Positions 50,300-62,196 are shown, counted from the first letter of the stretch. The stretch: 64,000 nt of DNA from Citrobacter sp. Res13-Sevr-PEB04-36 (GCF_015672735.1 NZ_JADABY010000046.1:28041-92040); one strand, 5' to 3'. The notes: generated by a model not told the origin, from the letters alone. Translations and numbers: made by a program.

Positions 50300-51307
50300 T
50301 TATTTAATAATACCTTTGCGTCGTAAATCAGTAATATCCCTATCCCAGCGCTCATACTCATTTTTTAACTGACTGCTTTGCGTATCCAGTGCCATCCCCT
50401 GTCGACGCAGTTCACTTTGCTGGTTATAAAGCGGTTTCAGCCTTTCATCGTACGCGGCCATTTCTTCATTAATTTTTGCGCTCATGAGCGCGTGCTGGCG
50501 GTAATAGTCTCGCTTTTGCTCGTTAAGCGCGGTATCACGCGCTGCACGCAATGGCACAGCATCACACTCTGGTTTAGCCTGGCAGACTGCAAGCGCGGGA
50601 TCGTATACGGTTTTATAGTAATGATTCTCGTAGGTAAGCGGATCATTTTGCTTGTCAACCTCGTACATTTTCTCCAGTTTTTCCTGCATAACATCGCTAC
50701 GAGTGCGCGGCTTGCCATTCGTATCCACCCCCCATGATTGCTTAATTTGCGTATCAATGTCAGTAATCTGTTTTTCTATTTTCTCTATCTGACTCAGCGC
50801 TTTTTCCTGCGCAATTTTTTTATCGTGATAGATAGACTCTATTTTTGCCAGCTTCGGGTAAAAATTACTGTCGGTAATGACGAGGTAATGATCTTTATTT
50901 TCTGTTTTGGGCAGCGGATAACCAATAACCTTTGCCGCCGTCTGCATGGAAAAAAATTCCGTCCGCCACCCTGAGGCGGGCGTGCCAACGGATGTCACCA
51001 TAGCCGAGAATTTAATCTGGTGACCCTTAACCCAGTTTTTTTCCATAAATTTATAATCACCCGCCATCCCTACCATGTTATAGAGATCTTCAGTAGCAGA
51101 CATATCGCCTTCTGCCGACCAGGTTGCCTGATTACCTTCAGCCCTAATCAACTTCAACGAAATATCGTCCAGCCGCATAAGGCCAGTAAAGTCGGCATAA
51201 AACTGGTCTTTAAGAATGTTGTCTGTCGGCGGGGTAACATCATCAGCCCGGCAATACGCTGAAGCCAGTGTCAGCAGTGCAATTCCAGCAATCCATTGTT
51301 TTTTCAT
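50300..51307 (-). CDS. yggM: DUF1202 periplasmic protein YggM
   Basis: A 335-residue exported protein of unknown function, corresponding to E. coli YggM by position and length. A signal peptide (MKKQWIAGIALLTLASAYCRA-DD) precedes a globular N-terminal half. The rest is highly charged and probably coiled-coil: ALSQIEKIEKQITDIDTQIK and the C-terminal LYNQQSELRRQGMALDTQSSQLKNEYERWDRDI. GGAG precedes the ATG. Homology is by context and general similarity, so the symbol is slightly less certain. Confidence 0.82.
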   Translation of the reverse strand: MKKQWIAGIALLTLASAYCRADDVTPPTDNILKDQFYADFTGLMRLDDISLKLIRAEGNQATWSAEGDMSATEDLYNMVGMAGDYKFMEKNWVKGHQIKFSAMVTSVGTPASGWRTEFFSMQTAAKVIGYPLPKTENKDHYLVITDSNFYPKLAKIESIYHDKKIAQEKALSQIEKIEKQITDIDTQIKQSWGVDTNGKPRTRSDVMQEKLEKMYEVDKQNDPLTYENHYYKTVYDPALAVCQAKPECDAVPLRAARDTALNEQKRDYYRQHALMSAKINEEMAAYDERLKPLYNQQSELRRQGMALDTQSSQLKNEYERWDRDITDLRRKGIIK

Positions 51308-51394
51308 TCGTGGGCTCCACCCAAAATAATCACAATGGTTATTATAATCAAAAGTATTATTGTGCGGAAATGACTGATGTGTGTACAGAAACGA

Positions 51395-51416
51395 ACCCCG
51401 GTCAGATGACCGGGGT
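51395..51416 (-). terminator. Hairpin after ansB
   Basis: A stem of ACCCCGGTC/GACCGGGGT lies 8 bases past the ansB stop on the minus strand. No clear T-run follows on that strand, so it may be a weak terminator or 3'-end protector. Confidence 0.6.
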
Positions 51417-51423
51417 GACTGGA

Positions 51424-52470
51424 TTAGTACTGATTAAACATTTCCTGGATCTGCTTAGGATCCTTGGTCTGTGTCAGCGCAAGCTGCAGCAGCACGCGGG
51501 CTTTTTGCGGGTTCAGAGAACCTGAAGCCACAAATCCGTACTTCGCATCATCAACTTCAGCATCCTGCGTGGTGAAGCCAGTTGGTACGCGGGAAGAACG
51601 CACAACAACGGTGCCTTTGTGCGCAGCGGTTGCCAGCGTATCAAAAATAGTTTTATACAGGTTACCGTTACCCACACCCGCACTTACAATCCCGGCGTAA
51701 CCGGCATCGACCAGCGCTTTGGCCGGCAGATCGGAGGCGTTAGCGTAGTTATAAATAATGCCCACTTTCGGCAACTCACTCAGCTTAGAAACATCGAATG
51801 GCGTTGCGGAGGTGTGCTTACGGGCAGGCGTACGCTGGTAGTCAATTTTGCCATTATGAATGTAGCCCAGTGGGCCATAGTTGACTGCTTTGAAGGTCGC
51901 TACATCCGTGGTGTTGGTTTTGGTCACATCACGACCATCGAGGACGGTGTCGTTCATCACCACCAACACACCACGATTAGCAGAGGTTTTGTCTGCTGCG
52001 GTAACCACTGCGTTATACAGGTTGAACGGGCCATCAGCGCTCATACCTGTAGACGGACGCATTGCACCGACCAGCACAACCGGCTTGTTACACTTGACGG
52101 TCAGGTCGAGGAAATACGCGGTTTCTTCCATGGTATCCGTACCATGTGTTACCACGAAGCCGTCGGTTTTATCACACTCGGTATTGATCTTCTTCGCTAG
52201 CGTTAACCAGACGTCGTCGTTCATATCCTGAGAGCCGATATTCACCACCTGCTCACCTTTAACGACTGCAATATCTTTCAGTTGCGGCACAGCTTCAACC
52301 AGATTTTCTACGCCGACCTTACCTGCCGTGTAGTTGGATTTTGTTGCGGAATCACCGCCGCCAGCAATCGTCCCGCCGGTAGCCAGAATGGTGATATTGG
52401 GTAATGCGAGCGCCGCGCCGCTGAATCCCATAACCAGTGCTGCCAGTGCCGTTCTCTTGAAAAACTCCAT
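51424..52470 (-). CDS. ansB: Periplasmic L-asparaginase II
   Basis: AnsB hydrolyses asparagine to aspartate and ammonia in the periplasm, mainly under anaerobiosis. The 348 residues equal E. coli AnsB. A signal peptide ends GAALA-LPN. The catalytic threonines lie in LATGGTIAGGG and VVTHGTDTMEETAYFL. The ATG at 52470 begins the signal peptide; the frame is open for 22 codons upstream without support. E. coli ansB is co-activated by FNR and CRP. I did not define the sites here. Confidence 0.97.
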   Translation of the reverse strand: MEFFKRTALAALVMGFSGAALALPNITILATGGTIAGGGDSATKSNYTAGKVGVENLVEAVPQLKDIAVVKGEQVVNIGSQDMNDDVWLTLAKKINTECDKTDGFVVTHGTDTMEETAYFLDLTVKCNKPVVLVGAMRPSTGMSADGPFNLYNAVVTAADKTSANRGVLVVMNDTVLDGRDVTKTNTTDVATFKAVNYGPLGYIHNGKIDYQRTPARKHTSATPFDVSKLSELPKVGIIYNYANASDLPAKALVDAGYAGIVSAGVGNGNLYKTIFDTLATAAHKGTVVVRSSRVPTGFTTQDAEVDDAKYGFVASGSLNPQKARVLLQLALTQTKDPKQIQEMFNQY

Positions 52471-52616
52471 GTTAATTCTCCAGTCACTTGAATTTGCTGC
52501 ATTATGTCTATCTTGCAGATGAATAATGTGACGCATTCCAATTAACCAGATTTATATTTCTATGAAATTGTTATTCTTAGAGATGGATATCAAAAAGACA
52601 GAAAAGTACAAAATAA

Positions 52617-52644
52617 AACGGCACAGAAATGTTTCTGTGCCGTT
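52617..52644 (-). terminator. Rho-independent terminator after yggN
   Basis: A thirteen-base-pair stem (AACGGCACAGAAA paired with TTTCTGTGCCGTT) is followed on the minus strand by a T-rich stretch. It lies 15 bases past the yggN stop. Confidence 0.88.
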
Positions 52645-52659
52645 AAAGAGAAGTAAATG

Positions 52660-53379
52660 CTATTTTAGGCCGTTAACCAATGCCTTACGGTCATCTTCCA
52701 GCGTCACGACGCGCGCGCAAACATCTTTGCCAAACTGCTGGAAGTCTTTCTCCTGATTCTTCCATTCATTCTGGATCGAGGTTTGCAAACCGCCGAGACT
52801 GCCGAGCACGCCCTGCAGTGGGTTACCGCCACCTTTGAGCACCGCTTTGGCACCCATTTCGTTGATGCTGTCCTGCAGAATACCGCCCATCGCCTGATTC
52901 ACCAGTTGCTGTCCGTCAGCACGAACCTGGTCAATCGCCTTATAATGGAAGGTCAGACCATCAGTACGATGCTCGATGATCCGATTCATCTGCTCTTTCA
53001 GTTGGGCGTCAAGCTTAGTTAAACGACCACGCATGTTGCTGCTTTCACCGACTTCTTTGGCGATAATTTTATCCAGCGCCACACGGCCTTTCTCGACGCG
53101 CTCTCTGGCGCCATCGTCAATCCACGGCAGGCTGCTACGCAACGCCGCCTGATAATCTTTTGCCTGCTCACGCTGTGCGGCGCTTAAGGTGTACTGCTTA
53201 CCGTTAAAGGTAACATTACCCGTTGGGGTAATAACCAGATCGCCGTTTTCACCCTTCACCTGCACCGTTTGCGGACTCAAAATCACATCGTCACGCGGGG
53301 TGACGCTGCACTTATAATCAGCATGTGCGGCCATCGCCGTGAACGTCAGGACTGCCGCCAGCAGCGTTTTGCGCATCAT
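52660..53379 (-). CDS. yggN: DUF2884 periplasmic protein YggN
   Basis: A 239-residue exported protein, same length as E. coli YggN; function unknown. The signal peptide MMRKTLLAAVLTFTAMAAHA is followed by DYKCSVTPRDDVILSPQTVQ. The second half is helical and charged, with the conserved GGILQDSINEMGAKAVLKGGGNPLQGVLGSLGGL. It is followed by a strong terminator. Confidence 0.92.
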   Translation of the reverse strand: MMRKTLLAAVLTFTAMAAHADYKCSVTPRDDVILSPQTVQVKGENGDLVITPTGNVTFNGKQYTLSAAQREQAKDYQAALRSSLPWIDDGARERVEKGRVALDKIIAKEVGESSNMRGRLTKLDAQLKEQMNRIIEHRTDGLTFHYKAIDQVRADGQQLVNQAMGGILQDSINEMGAKAVLKGGGNPLQGVLGSLGGLQTSIQNEWKNQEKDFQQFGKDVCARVVTLEDDRKALVNGLK

Positions 53380-53428
53380 ATCTATCCCTCAATACAAATC
53401 GGGCCGGCATTTGCCGACCCTGTGCTAC

Positions 53429-53755
53429 TTAGTCCCACCAAACATCGAAAAGTTCGCTGGTGCGCACTTCTTCAAGTTTGTGCTCTTCCAGCCACTTACG
53501 CACAATCGTCTGATGTTCTTCAGTACATTTGCCGATTTCCTGCAGGCAAATCAGACCTTCCCAGGCCAGATAGCCACTGCCGTCATAGGCCAGCTTGTTC
53601 GGCTCAATAACCTCATTGATAAAGTCATCAACGATTTTATCGACCTGCTCTTCAGATGTGCCTTCCGGAAAACGCCATGCAACCGAAAATCCAACTTCCT
53701 GGAATTCGTCGATGTGCATTTTTTTACGCAGACGACGGCTACGGTTCTTTGCCAT
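53429..53755 (-). CDS. yggL: DUF469 protein YggL
   Basis: A 108-residue DUF469 protein, nearly identical to E. coli YggL, which has been reported to associate with the large ribosomal subunit. The N-terminus is very basic ([18 protein letters not shown]). The ATG at 53755 overlaps the trmB stop by one base (TAATG), so the two are coupled. Confidence 0.94.
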   Translation of the reverse strand: MAKNRSRRLRKKMHIDEFQEVGFSVAWRFPEGTSEEQVDKIVDDFINEVIEPNKLAYDGSGYLAWEGLICLQEIGKCTEEHQTIVRKWLEEHKLEEVRTSELFDVWWD

Positions 53756-54474
53756 TATTTCACCCTCTCGAACATTAAGTCCCATACGCCGTGGCCAAGA
53801 CGATGACCACGCTGTTCAAATTTGGTTACCGGGCGCGATTCCGGGCGCGGTACATAATCGTTACTCTCAGACTGGTTTTTATACCCGTCAATAGAGGACA
53901 TCACTTCAAGCATGTGTTCCGCATAGGCTTCCCAGTCGGTAGTCATGTGGAAAACGCCGCCCAGCTTCAGTTTACTTAAAATATGCTCAGCAAACGGTAC
54001 CTGAACGATACGGCGTTTATTATGACGCGCTTTATGCCACGGGTCAGGGAAAAAGAGCTGAACCATCGATAAAGAATTGTCAGGAATCATTTTATGCAGT
54101 ACTTCAACGGCGTCATGGCACATCACACGCAGGTTTTCGACACCTTCTTCATGGGCAGAAGCCAGGCACGCGCCAACGCCAGGAGAGTGTACCTCGATGC
54201 CGAGGAAGTTCTGTTCCGGGCGCGCTTTGGCCATTGCCACCAGCGAAGCACCCATACCAAAACCTATTTCAAGCGTCACCGGTGCGTCACGGCCAAACAG
54301 CGCGGTAAAATCGACCGGCGCTTCGCTAAACTCAACGCCCATCACCGGCCAGTAGTTTTCCAGCGCGTGTTCCTGCCCTTTGGTCAGTCGCCCCTGGCGA
54401 CGAACAAAACTACGAATCCGGCGCAGCGGGCGGCCGTTTTCATCAAATTCCGGTGAAATGACGTCGTTCTTCAT
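53755..54474 (-). CDS. trmB: tRNA (guanine-N7-)-methyltransferase
   Basis: TrmB methylates G46 of tRNAs. The 239 residues equal E. coli TrmB (YggH). The SAM-binding region is [16 protein letters not shown], and the family motif [21 protein letters not shown] is present. It is divergent from mutY with 160 bases between starts and overlaps yggL by one base. Confidence 0.97.
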   Translation of the reverse strand: MKNDVISPEFDENGRPLRRIRSFVRRQGRLTKGQEHALENYWPVMGVEFSEAPVDFTALFGRDAPVTLEIGFGMGASLVAMAKARPEQNFLGIEVHSPGVGACLASAHEEGVENLRVMCHDAVEVLHKMIPDNSLSMVQLFFPDPWHKARHNKRRIVQVPFAEHILSKLKLGGVFHMTTDWEAYAEHMLEVMSSIDGYKNQSESNDYVPRPESRPVTKFEQRGHRLGHGVWDLMFERVK

Positions 54475-54634
54475 AAAAGTTTAGTCTGCTGTGTTTGAGT
54501 TCTGAAAACGGGCATTATCCAAAGTTAGTTGCCGGATGCAAGTAAAGGAAGAAAGTCAGCTGCGGAAAGTTCCGGTTTACACCCTTCGACCTCTGTGCTG
54601 CAATCTTGCCCCCAGCAATAATGAAACGGTAATC

Positions 54635-55687
54635 ATGCAAGCGTCTCAATTTTCAGCTCAGGTGTTGAGCTGGTACGACAAATACGGGCGGAAAACGCTG
54701 CCCTGGCAAATTGACAAGACGCCTTACAAAGTATGGCTTTCTGAGGTCATGCTGCAACAAACGCAGGTTGCGACCGTTATTCCTTATTTTGAACGCTTTA
54801 TGGCGCGCTTTCCAACGATAACCGATTTAGCCCACGCCCCGCTTGATGAAGTCCTGCATTTGTGGACCGGGCTGGGGTATTACGCTCGTGCGCGCAATCT
54901 GCATAAAGCCGCTCAGCAGGTGGCGACGCTGCATGGCGGCACCTTCCCGCAAACCTTTGATGAAGTGGCCGCCCTGCCCGGCGTTGGACGCTCTACCGCA
55001 GGCGCGATCCTTTCGCTCTCTTTGGGTCAGCATTTTCCGATTCTCGACGGCAACGTCAAACGCGTGCTGGCGCGCTGCTATGCTGTCAGCGGCTGGCCGG
55101 GGAAAAAAGAGGTCGAGAAAAAACTGTGGGCGCTGAGTGAACAGGTTACGCCCGCCAACGGCGTTGAGCGATTTAATCAGGCGATGATGGATTTAGGCGC
55201 GCTTGTCTGTACGCGTTCAAAACCCAAATGCTCCCTGTGCCCATTACAAAATGGCTGTGTGGCTACCGCCAATGCAAGTTGGGCACAGTACCCGGGTAAA
55301 AAGCCCAAACAGACGTTACCGCAGCGCACAGGCTATTTTTTACTGATGCAGCATAACGATGAGGTGTTACTCGCGCAGCGTCCACCCAGCGGCTTATGGG
55401 GCGGATTATACTGTTTTCCGCAGTTTGAAGATGAAGATGGGCTGCATCAGTGGCTGGCGCAACGGCAAATTAACGCAGATAATCTGACCCAGCTTACTGC
55501 GTTTCGCCATACCTTTAGTCATTTCCACTTAGATATTGTGCCTATGTGGCTTCCCGTGTCCTCATTCACCGCCTGCATGGATGAAGGCAACGCGCTCTGG
55601 TATAACTTAGCGCAACCGCCGTCGGTCGGACTGGCGGCTCCCGTGGAGCGTTTGTTACAGCAATTACGCGTCGGTGCGCAGGTTTAA
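54635..55687 (+). CDS. mutY: Adenine DNA glycosylase MutY
   Basis: MutY removes adenine mispaired with 8-oxoguanine. The 350 residues equal E. coli MutY. The helix-hairpin-helix is [15 protein letters not shown]. The [4Fe-4S] ligands follow C-x6-C-x2-C-x5-C in [17 protein letters not shown]. The C-terminal MutT-like domain recognises 8-oxoG. The ATG at 54635 matches the conserved start [15 protein letters not shown]; the frame is open for 33 codons upstream. yggX follows after 27 bases, consistent with an oxidative-damage operon. Confidence 0.97.
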   Translation: MQASQFSAQVLSWYDKYGRKTLPWQIDKTPYKVWLSEVMLQQTQVATVIPYFERFMARFPTITDLAHAPLDEVLHLWTGLGYYARARNLHKAAQQVATLHGGTFPQTFDEVAALPGVGRSTAGAILSLSLGQHFPILDGNVKRVLARCYAVSGWPGKKEVEKKLWALSEQVTPANGVERFNQAMMDLGALVCTRSKPKCSLCPLQNGCVATANASWAQYPGKKPKQTLPQRTGYFLLMQHNDEVLLAQRPPSGLWGGLYCFPQFEDEDGLHQWLAQRQINADNLTQLTAFRHTFSHFHLDIVPMWLPVSSFTACMDEGNALWYNLAQPPSVGLAAPVERLLQQLRVGAQV

Positions 55688-55702
55688 CGTGCCGGTCGAT
55701 AA

Positions 55703-57156
<1,454 letters not shown>

Positions 57157-57368
57157 TGTTTTCCCTCTTCTGTCGCGTAAAACGAAGGGCAGAAGAGGGA
57201 GAAAGTGTTAACCGCGTCACTATTTTGCTTTGCAATTAGAAATTGTTTGCAAATATTTGTCACAGCTAACAAAAAAACACCCCTTCTCATTGATAGAATC
57301 ACATCATATTGAAACGGCAAATGTGCTTTTTAAAACATCCATCCGCATTACGGTGTGAGGAAATTAAC

Positions 57369-58625
57369 ATGAATCTTAAGCTGCAGCTGAAAGTCCTTTC
57401 CTTTCTGCAGTTCTGTCTGTGGGGTAGCTGGCTCACGACACTCGGCTCTTATATGTTTGTCACCCTTAAATTCGACGGCGCATCCATTGGTGCGGTTTAT
57501 AGTTCCCTGGGGATTGCCGCCGTATTTATGCCTACGCTGTTAGGTATCGTCGCCGACAAATGGATCAGTGCGAAGTGGGTTTATGCTCTTTGCCACCTGG
57601 TGGGTGCAGGTACGCTGTTCGCTGCCGCCGAGGTCACCACACCTGGGGCCATGTTCTTTGTGATCTTGCTTAACTCCCTGGCCTATATGCCAACGCTTGG
57701 GTTAATCAACACCATTTCTTACTATCGCCTGCAGTCTGCCGGGATGGATATTGTCACCGACTTCCCGCCAATCCGTATCTGGGGCACCATCGGGTTTATT
57801 CTGGCCATGTGGGCGGTGAGCTTCTCTGGTTTTGAACTGAGCCATATGCAGTTGTATATCGGCGCAACCCTGTCCGTGGTGCTGGCACTGTTCACCCTGA
57901 CGCTGCCGCATATTCCGGTTGCTAATCAGCAGAAAAATCAGAGCTGGACATCAATGATGGGTTTGGATGCCTTCGCCCTGTTTAAAAACAAGCGTATGGC
58001 AATTTTCTTCATCTTCTCGATGATGCTGGGCGCAGAACTGCAAATTACCAACATGTTCGGTAATACCTTCCTGCACAGCTTCGATAATAACCCGCTGTTC
58101 TCTGGTAGCTTCATCGTTGAGCATGCGTCAGTGATGATGTCCATCTCGCAGATTTCTGAAACCTTGTTTATCCTGACCATCCCGTTCTTCTTAAGCCGTT
58201 ACGGTATTAAGAACGTTATGCTGATCAGTATTGTGGCGTGGATGCTGCGTTTTGGTCTGTTTGCCTACGGCGACCCGACTCCGTTTGGTACCGTGCTGCT
58301 GGTTCTGTCGATGATTGTTTACGGTTGCGCTTTCGACTTCTTCAACATCTCGGGTTCGGTGTTCGTGGAAAAAGAAGTTCGTCCGGAAATTCGCGCCAGT
58401 GCACAGGGTATGTTCCTGATGATGACCAACGGCTTTGGCTGTATTCTGGGTGGTCTGGTGAGCGGAAAAGTGGTGGAACACTTTACGCTGAACGGCATTA
58501 CTGACTGGCAGAGCGTATGGCTGATCTTCGCGGGCTACTCACTGTTCCTGGCCTTTGCCTTCGTCGCACTGTTTAAGTACAAACACGTTCGCACTCCGGC
58601 TGGCACGCAGACTATCGCACACTAA
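57369..58625 (+). CDS. nupG: Nucleoside:proton symporter NupG
   Basis: NupG imports purine and pyrimidine nucleosides with protons. The 418 residues equal E. coli NupG. It has twelve membrane segments and starts MNLKLQLKVLSFLQFCLWGSWLTTLG. The ATG at 57369 has GAGG upstream; the frame is open for 20 codons before it. The 212 bases upstream contain a TCACA half-site (57260-57264) and a TAGAAT -10 candidate (57294-57299). CRP and CytR control is known in E. coli. Confidence 0.96.
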   Translation: MNLKLQLKVLSFLQFCLWGSWLTTLGSYMFVTLKFDGASIGAVYSSLGIAAVFMPTLLGIVADKWISAKWVYALCHLVGAGTLFAAAEVTTPGAMFFVILLNSLAYMPTLGLINTISYYRLQSAGMDIVTDFPPIRIWGTIGFILAMWAVSFSGFELSHMQLYIGATLSVVLALFTLTLPHIPVANQQKNQSWTSMMGLDAFALFKNKRMAIFFIFSMMLGAELQITNMFGNTFLHSFDNNPLFSGSFIVEHASVMMSISQISETLFILTIPFFLSRYGIKNVMLISIVAWMLRFGLFAYGDPTPFGTVLLVLSMIVYGCAFDFFNISGSVFVEKEVRPEIRASAQGMFLMMTNGFGCILGGLVSGKVVEHFTLNGITDWQSVWLIFAGYSLFLAFAFVALFKYKHVRTPAGTQTIAH

Positions 58626-58639
58626 TCTTCATTGATTTA

Positions 58640-58672
58640 AAAGGGTCACCTGACGGTGACCCTTTTTTTTGC
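58640..58672 (+). terminator. Rho-independent terminator after nupG
   Basis: Stem AAGGGTCACC/GGTGACCCTT with a TGAC loop, followed by eight T residues. A shorter T-run on the other strand may also help end speC. Confidence 0.93.
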
Positions 58673-58702
58673 CGAAAATGTATCGGCTGCGCGATCCGGT
58701 TT

Positions 58703-60838
58703 TTATTTCAGAACATATCCGTACAGACGCTTTATGCCGTCGGCATCCGTTTCGCTGTAAACCCCTTGCAGCTCCGGCGAGAAGCCCGGCAGCAGGTTAA
58801 CGCCCTCTTCCAGCGCCAGGAAGTAACGCTGCACCGCCCCACCCCATACTTCACCGGGTACCACGCACAACACGCCGGGAGGATAAGGCAGCGCACCTTC
58901 TGCCGCAATACGACCAGCAGCGTCACGAATACGCACCAGCTCAACATCACCCCGGATATAGGCGCTGTTGGCGTCCTGCGGGTTCATGACAACGGCAGGT
59001 AAGCTCTCCTGACGGAACATCGCTTTTTGCAGATCCTTCACATCAAAGCTCACGTACAGGTCATGCATTTCCTGGCACAGTTCACGCAGCGTATAATCCC
59101 GGTAACGCACTGGGTACTTGTTGAAGATAGTGGGCAGTACATCTGCCAGCGGCGTATCGTTCTCGATGTGCTGTTCAAACTGAGCCAGCATCGCCACCAG
59201 TTGCGCCATTTTCTCTGCGCTTTCTGCTGGCGTCAGCAGGAACAGGATGGAATTGAGATCGCATTTTTCCGGCACAATACCATTCTCTCGCAGGTAGTGT
59301 GCGAGGATCGTCGCTGGTATACCAAAGTCAGTATACTGCCCAGTTTGCGCATCAATGCCCGGCGTGGTCAGTAGCAGTTTACACGGATCGACAAAATACT
59401 GGTCGCGCGCATAGCCGTCAAAACCATGCCATTTTGCTCCCGGCTCAAAGCTAAAGAAGCGACGCTCGCTGGCAATAACCTGCGTCGGGTATGTCTGCCA
59501 GGGTTGACCCTCCACCGTCGGAGGAATAAAGGGCTGAATCATCTTACAGCGATCAAGAATAGCTTTACGTGCCTCAATCCCTAACGCCACGCATTCCGCC
59601 CATAACCGACGTCCGCTCTCACCTTCATGAATCTTAGCGTTAACATCCAGCGCAGCAAATAGCGGGTAAAACGGGCTGGTGGAAGCGTGCAACATAAAGG
59701 CATTGTTTAGCCGTTTATGCGGGCAGAAACGTGCCTGACCGCGAATATGGTTATCTTTTTTATGGATCTGCGAGGTTTGTGAGAACCCGGCCTGTTGTTT
59801 ATGCACCGACTGGGTGACAAAAATACCCGGATCGTTGGGCTTGAGATCCAGCAACAAGGGTGAGCCATCGGCCATCATCGGAATAAATTGTTCATAACCA
59901 ACCCAGGCGGAGTCAAACAAGATGTAATCGCACAAACTGCCGATCTTGTCGATCACCTGTCGTGCGTTATAAATGGTCCCGTCATAAGTCCCCAACTGGA
60001 TAATCGCCAGACGGAACGGACGCGGCTGGTCAGCTTTATGTGGCGCGACCTCGCGGAGTTGACCGCGCAGATACTCTTCATTAAAGCAGTGATCATCAAT
60101 ACCACCAATAAAGCCAAACGGATTACGCGCCGCTTCCAGATAGACTGGCGTAGCGCCGGCCTGGATCAGCGCACCATGGTGGTTTGACTTATGGTTGTTG
60201 CGGTCAAACAGCACCAGATCGCCACGCGTCAGCAACGCGTTAGTCACCACTTTATTGGCAGCAGAGGTGCCATTCAGCACGAAGTACGTTTTATCTGCAT
60301 TAAACACTTTTGCCGCAAATTTCTGCGCATGCTTTGCCGACCCCTCGTGAATAAGCAAATCACCCAGCTTGACGTCGGCATTACACATATCCGCGCGAAA
60401 CAGATTTTCGCCAAAGAACTCATAAAAATGCCGTCCGGCAGGATGTTTTTTAAAAAATTCACCGTGCTGATGGCCTGGGCAGGCAAAGGTACTGTTGCCC
60501 ATTTCGACATACTGCGTCAGCGTGTCATAGAAGGGAGGCAGCAGATCATCCTCATAGCGACAGGCGGCAGATTCCAGCTCAAGCCAGTCCTGTGCATTAC
60601 CGTTAATGACCGCCTCAACGCCCGCAGGCAATTCGCCAGTAACCTCTGAGAAAATAAACACCGGTAAATGAAAACCTGTGCATTTAAGCAAAGCCAGGAT
60701 CCCGCTGCGGCTATCCGCAACAGTAATGACGACTGCCGCAACATCAGTAAAATCAGTACTGTCCAGTGATACCACCTGACGATGGGTAGACAGACGAGAG
60801 ACCAGTTCACCACTGGCGGCAATTTTCATTGATTTCAT
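58703..60838 (-). CDS. speC: Constitutive ornithine decarboxylase
   Basis: SpeC decarboxylates ornithine to putrescine. The 711 residues starting MKSMKIAASGELVSRLS equal E. coli SpeC. A wing domain, the PLP-binding aminotransferase-like core with the Schiff-base lysine in SVHKQQAGFSQTSQIHKK, and the C-terminal domain ending RLYGYVLK are intact. The frame stays open for 26 codons upstream of this Met. It is convergent with nupG. Confidence 0.97.
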   Translation of the reverse strand: MKSMKIAASGELVSRLSTHRQVVSLDSTDFTDVAAVVITVADSRSGILALLKCTGFHLPVFIFSEVTGELPAGVEAVINGNAQDWLELESAACRYEDDLLPPFYDTLTQYVEMGNSTFACPGHQHGEFFKKHPAGRHFYEFFGENLFRADMCNADVKLGDLLIHEGSAKHAQKFAAKVFNADKTYFVLNGTSAANKVVTNALLTRGDLVLFDRNNHKSNHHGALIQAGATPVYLEAARNPFGFIGGIDDHCFNEEYLRGQLREVAPHKADQPRPFRLAIIQLGTYDGTIYNARQVIDKIGSLCDYILFDSAWVGYEQFIPMMADGSPLLLDLKPNDPGIFVTQSVHKQQAGFSQTSQIHKKDNHIRGQARFCPHKRLNNAFMLHASTSPFYPLFAALDVNAKIHEGESGRRLWAECVALGIEARKAILDRCKMIQPFIPPTVEGQPWQTYPTQVIASERRFFSFEPGAKWHGFDGYARDQYFVDPCKLLLTTPGIDAQTGQYTDFGIPATILAHYLRENGIVPEKCDLNSILFLLTPAESAEKMAQLVAMLAQFEQHIENDTPLADVLPTIFNKYPVRYRDYTLRELCQEMHDLYVSFDVKDLQKAMFRQESLPAVVMNPQDANSAYIRGDVELVRIRDAAGRIAAEGALPYPPGVLCVVPGEVWGGAVQRYFLALEEGVNLLPGFSPELQGVYSETDADGIKRLYGYVLK

Positions 60839-61307
60839 AAGCGCAAAAACCCGTTTCGGGAAAGTCAAAGTCCCGGACAAAACCACACGGCGTTGTCCCA
60901 CGAAATGTTTGGTCAAACTGGTTACCAGCCCCGACCGCCAGACATCAGTAAAAGCAGATAGCCTCTGATTTTACTGTTATCCTGCAGTGAGCGTACGCCG
61001 CCGTCACCGCATGGTGGGATAATGAGGATATGTCGCAGAAAGGGGGGAACTTCGCACAAAAAGGCGATGTTGAAGGTGATGTAGGGGGAATTGATTCATC
61101 CCAGGCAACCCCATTCAGACAGGAGAAAATTCGCGCAATAATGGCACCTTTCATTATCAGGCGCAAGATAAAATCCTATGCATATACCTCACAGATAAAC
61201 AAGCATTTCGCCGAACAATAGCGGCATAATAATGCAACCTGAAAACATAATTATACCTCGCAAATTGCCTTCATCATCAAGACGATAACGGGTATGCAGG
61301 AGTTCAT
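60839..61307. other. Intergenic region speC-yqgA
   Basis: These 469 bases must contain the divergent promoters of speC and yqgA. Short open frames exist (for example 61030-61221 plus), but none resembles a known protein or has a convincing ribosome-binding site. No REP, riboswitch or operator was recognised. Confidence 0.4.
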
Positions 61308-62015
61308 GTGGTAATCGGACCTTTTATTAATGCCAGCGCTATTTTACTTGGTGGCGTTCTCGGCACACTGCTTAGCCAGCATTTACCCGAACGTATTCGG
61401 GTCTCAATGACCTCCATTTTCGGACTGTCCTCGCTCGGTATTGGGATCTTACTCGTCATCAAGTGCGCCAATCTACCAGTCATGGTGTTGGCAACGCTGG
61501 TCGGCGCGCTTATTGGTGAGTTTTGTTATCTGGAAAAAGGGATTAACACAGCGGTCGCCAAAGCACAGAAACTGTTCTCAAAGTCGAATACAAATTCAAC
61601 GCACGAGTCTTTTATCCAAAACTTTGTCGCCATCATTGTCCTGTTTTGCGCCAGCGGTACCGGGATCTTTGGGGCGATACATGAAGGAATGACCGGCGAT
61701 CCGAATATATTAATCGCGAAGTCGTTTCTCGATTTCTTCACCGCTATCATCTTCGCCTGTTCGCTCGGAATTGCGGTATCTGCCATATGTGTGCCGATGC
61801 TGGCAATCCAGCTGACGCTAGCCACCTGCGCTACGCTGATTTTGCCGCTGACCACGCCAGCCATGATGGCTGACTTTAGTGCCGTAGGCGGTCTACTGTT
61901 GCTGGCAACCGGCTTGCGTATTTGTGGAATTAAAATGTTTGCCGTTGTGAATATGCTGCCCGCCCTACTGCTGGTCATGCCACTTTCCGCCGCGTGGACG
62001 GCTTTTTTTGCCTGA
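61308..62015 (+). CDS. yqgA: DUF554 inner membrane protein YqgA
   Basis: A 235-residue membrane protein of the DUF554 family, same length as E. coli YqgA; transport function is suspected but unproven. Several hydrophobic segments are visible, with the repeated glycine motif GGVLGTLLSQHLPERIR and GGLLLLATGLRICGIK near the C-terminus. The start is GTG with GGAG 5 bases upstream. Confidence 0.93.
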   Translation: MVIGPFINASAILLGGVLGTLLSQHLPERIRVSMTSIFGLSSLGIGILLVIKCANLPVMVLATLVGALIGEFCYLEKGINTAVAKAQKLFSKSNTNSTHESFIQNFVAIIVLFCASGTGIFGAIHEGMTGDPNILIAKSFLDFFTAIIFACSLGIAVSAICVPMLAIQLTLATCATLILPLTTPAMMADFSAVGGLLLLATGLRICGIKMFAVVNMLPALLLVMPLSAAWTAFFA

Positions 62016-62081
62016 CAATGCGTGCAATACCAGCAATGTGGTGATAGATTGTGCAGTCTGCATTAATTTGAAGAAATTTCG

Positions 62082-62120
62082 TTGACGAAACGAGGTGAAT
62101 CGGTTTTAATGCGCCTCGTT
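62082..62120 (+). promoter_or_regulatory. Promoter of tRNA-Phe gene pheV
   Basis: TTGACG (62082-62087) and TTTAAT (62105-62110) are separated by exactly 17 bases. A GC-rich GCGCCTC discriminator follows, typical of stringently controlled stable-RNA promoters. The mature tRNA begins 11 bases after the -10 box. Confidence 0.85.
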
Positions 62121-62196
62121 GCCCGGATAGCTCAGTCGGTAGAGCAGGGGATTGAAAATCCCCGTGTCCTTGGTTCGATTCCGAGTCCGGGCACCA
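62121..62196 (+). tRNA. pheV: tRNA-Phe (GAA)
   Basis: A complete 76-base tRNA with encoded CCA. The acceptor stem is GCCCGGA/TCCGGGC, the D-loop contains AGCTCAGTCGGTAGAGC, the anticodon GAA is at 62154-62156, and the T-loop is GGTTCGATTCC. In enterics this gene is a common integration site for genomic islands, and the sequence downstream here is accessory. An integrase or a repeat of the tRNA 3' end is not seen in the window. Confidence 0.98.

Noticed and set aside
61030..61221. 63-codon frame between speC and yqgA
   Set aside because: Charged, low-complexity product with no homology that I recognise and no conserved context.
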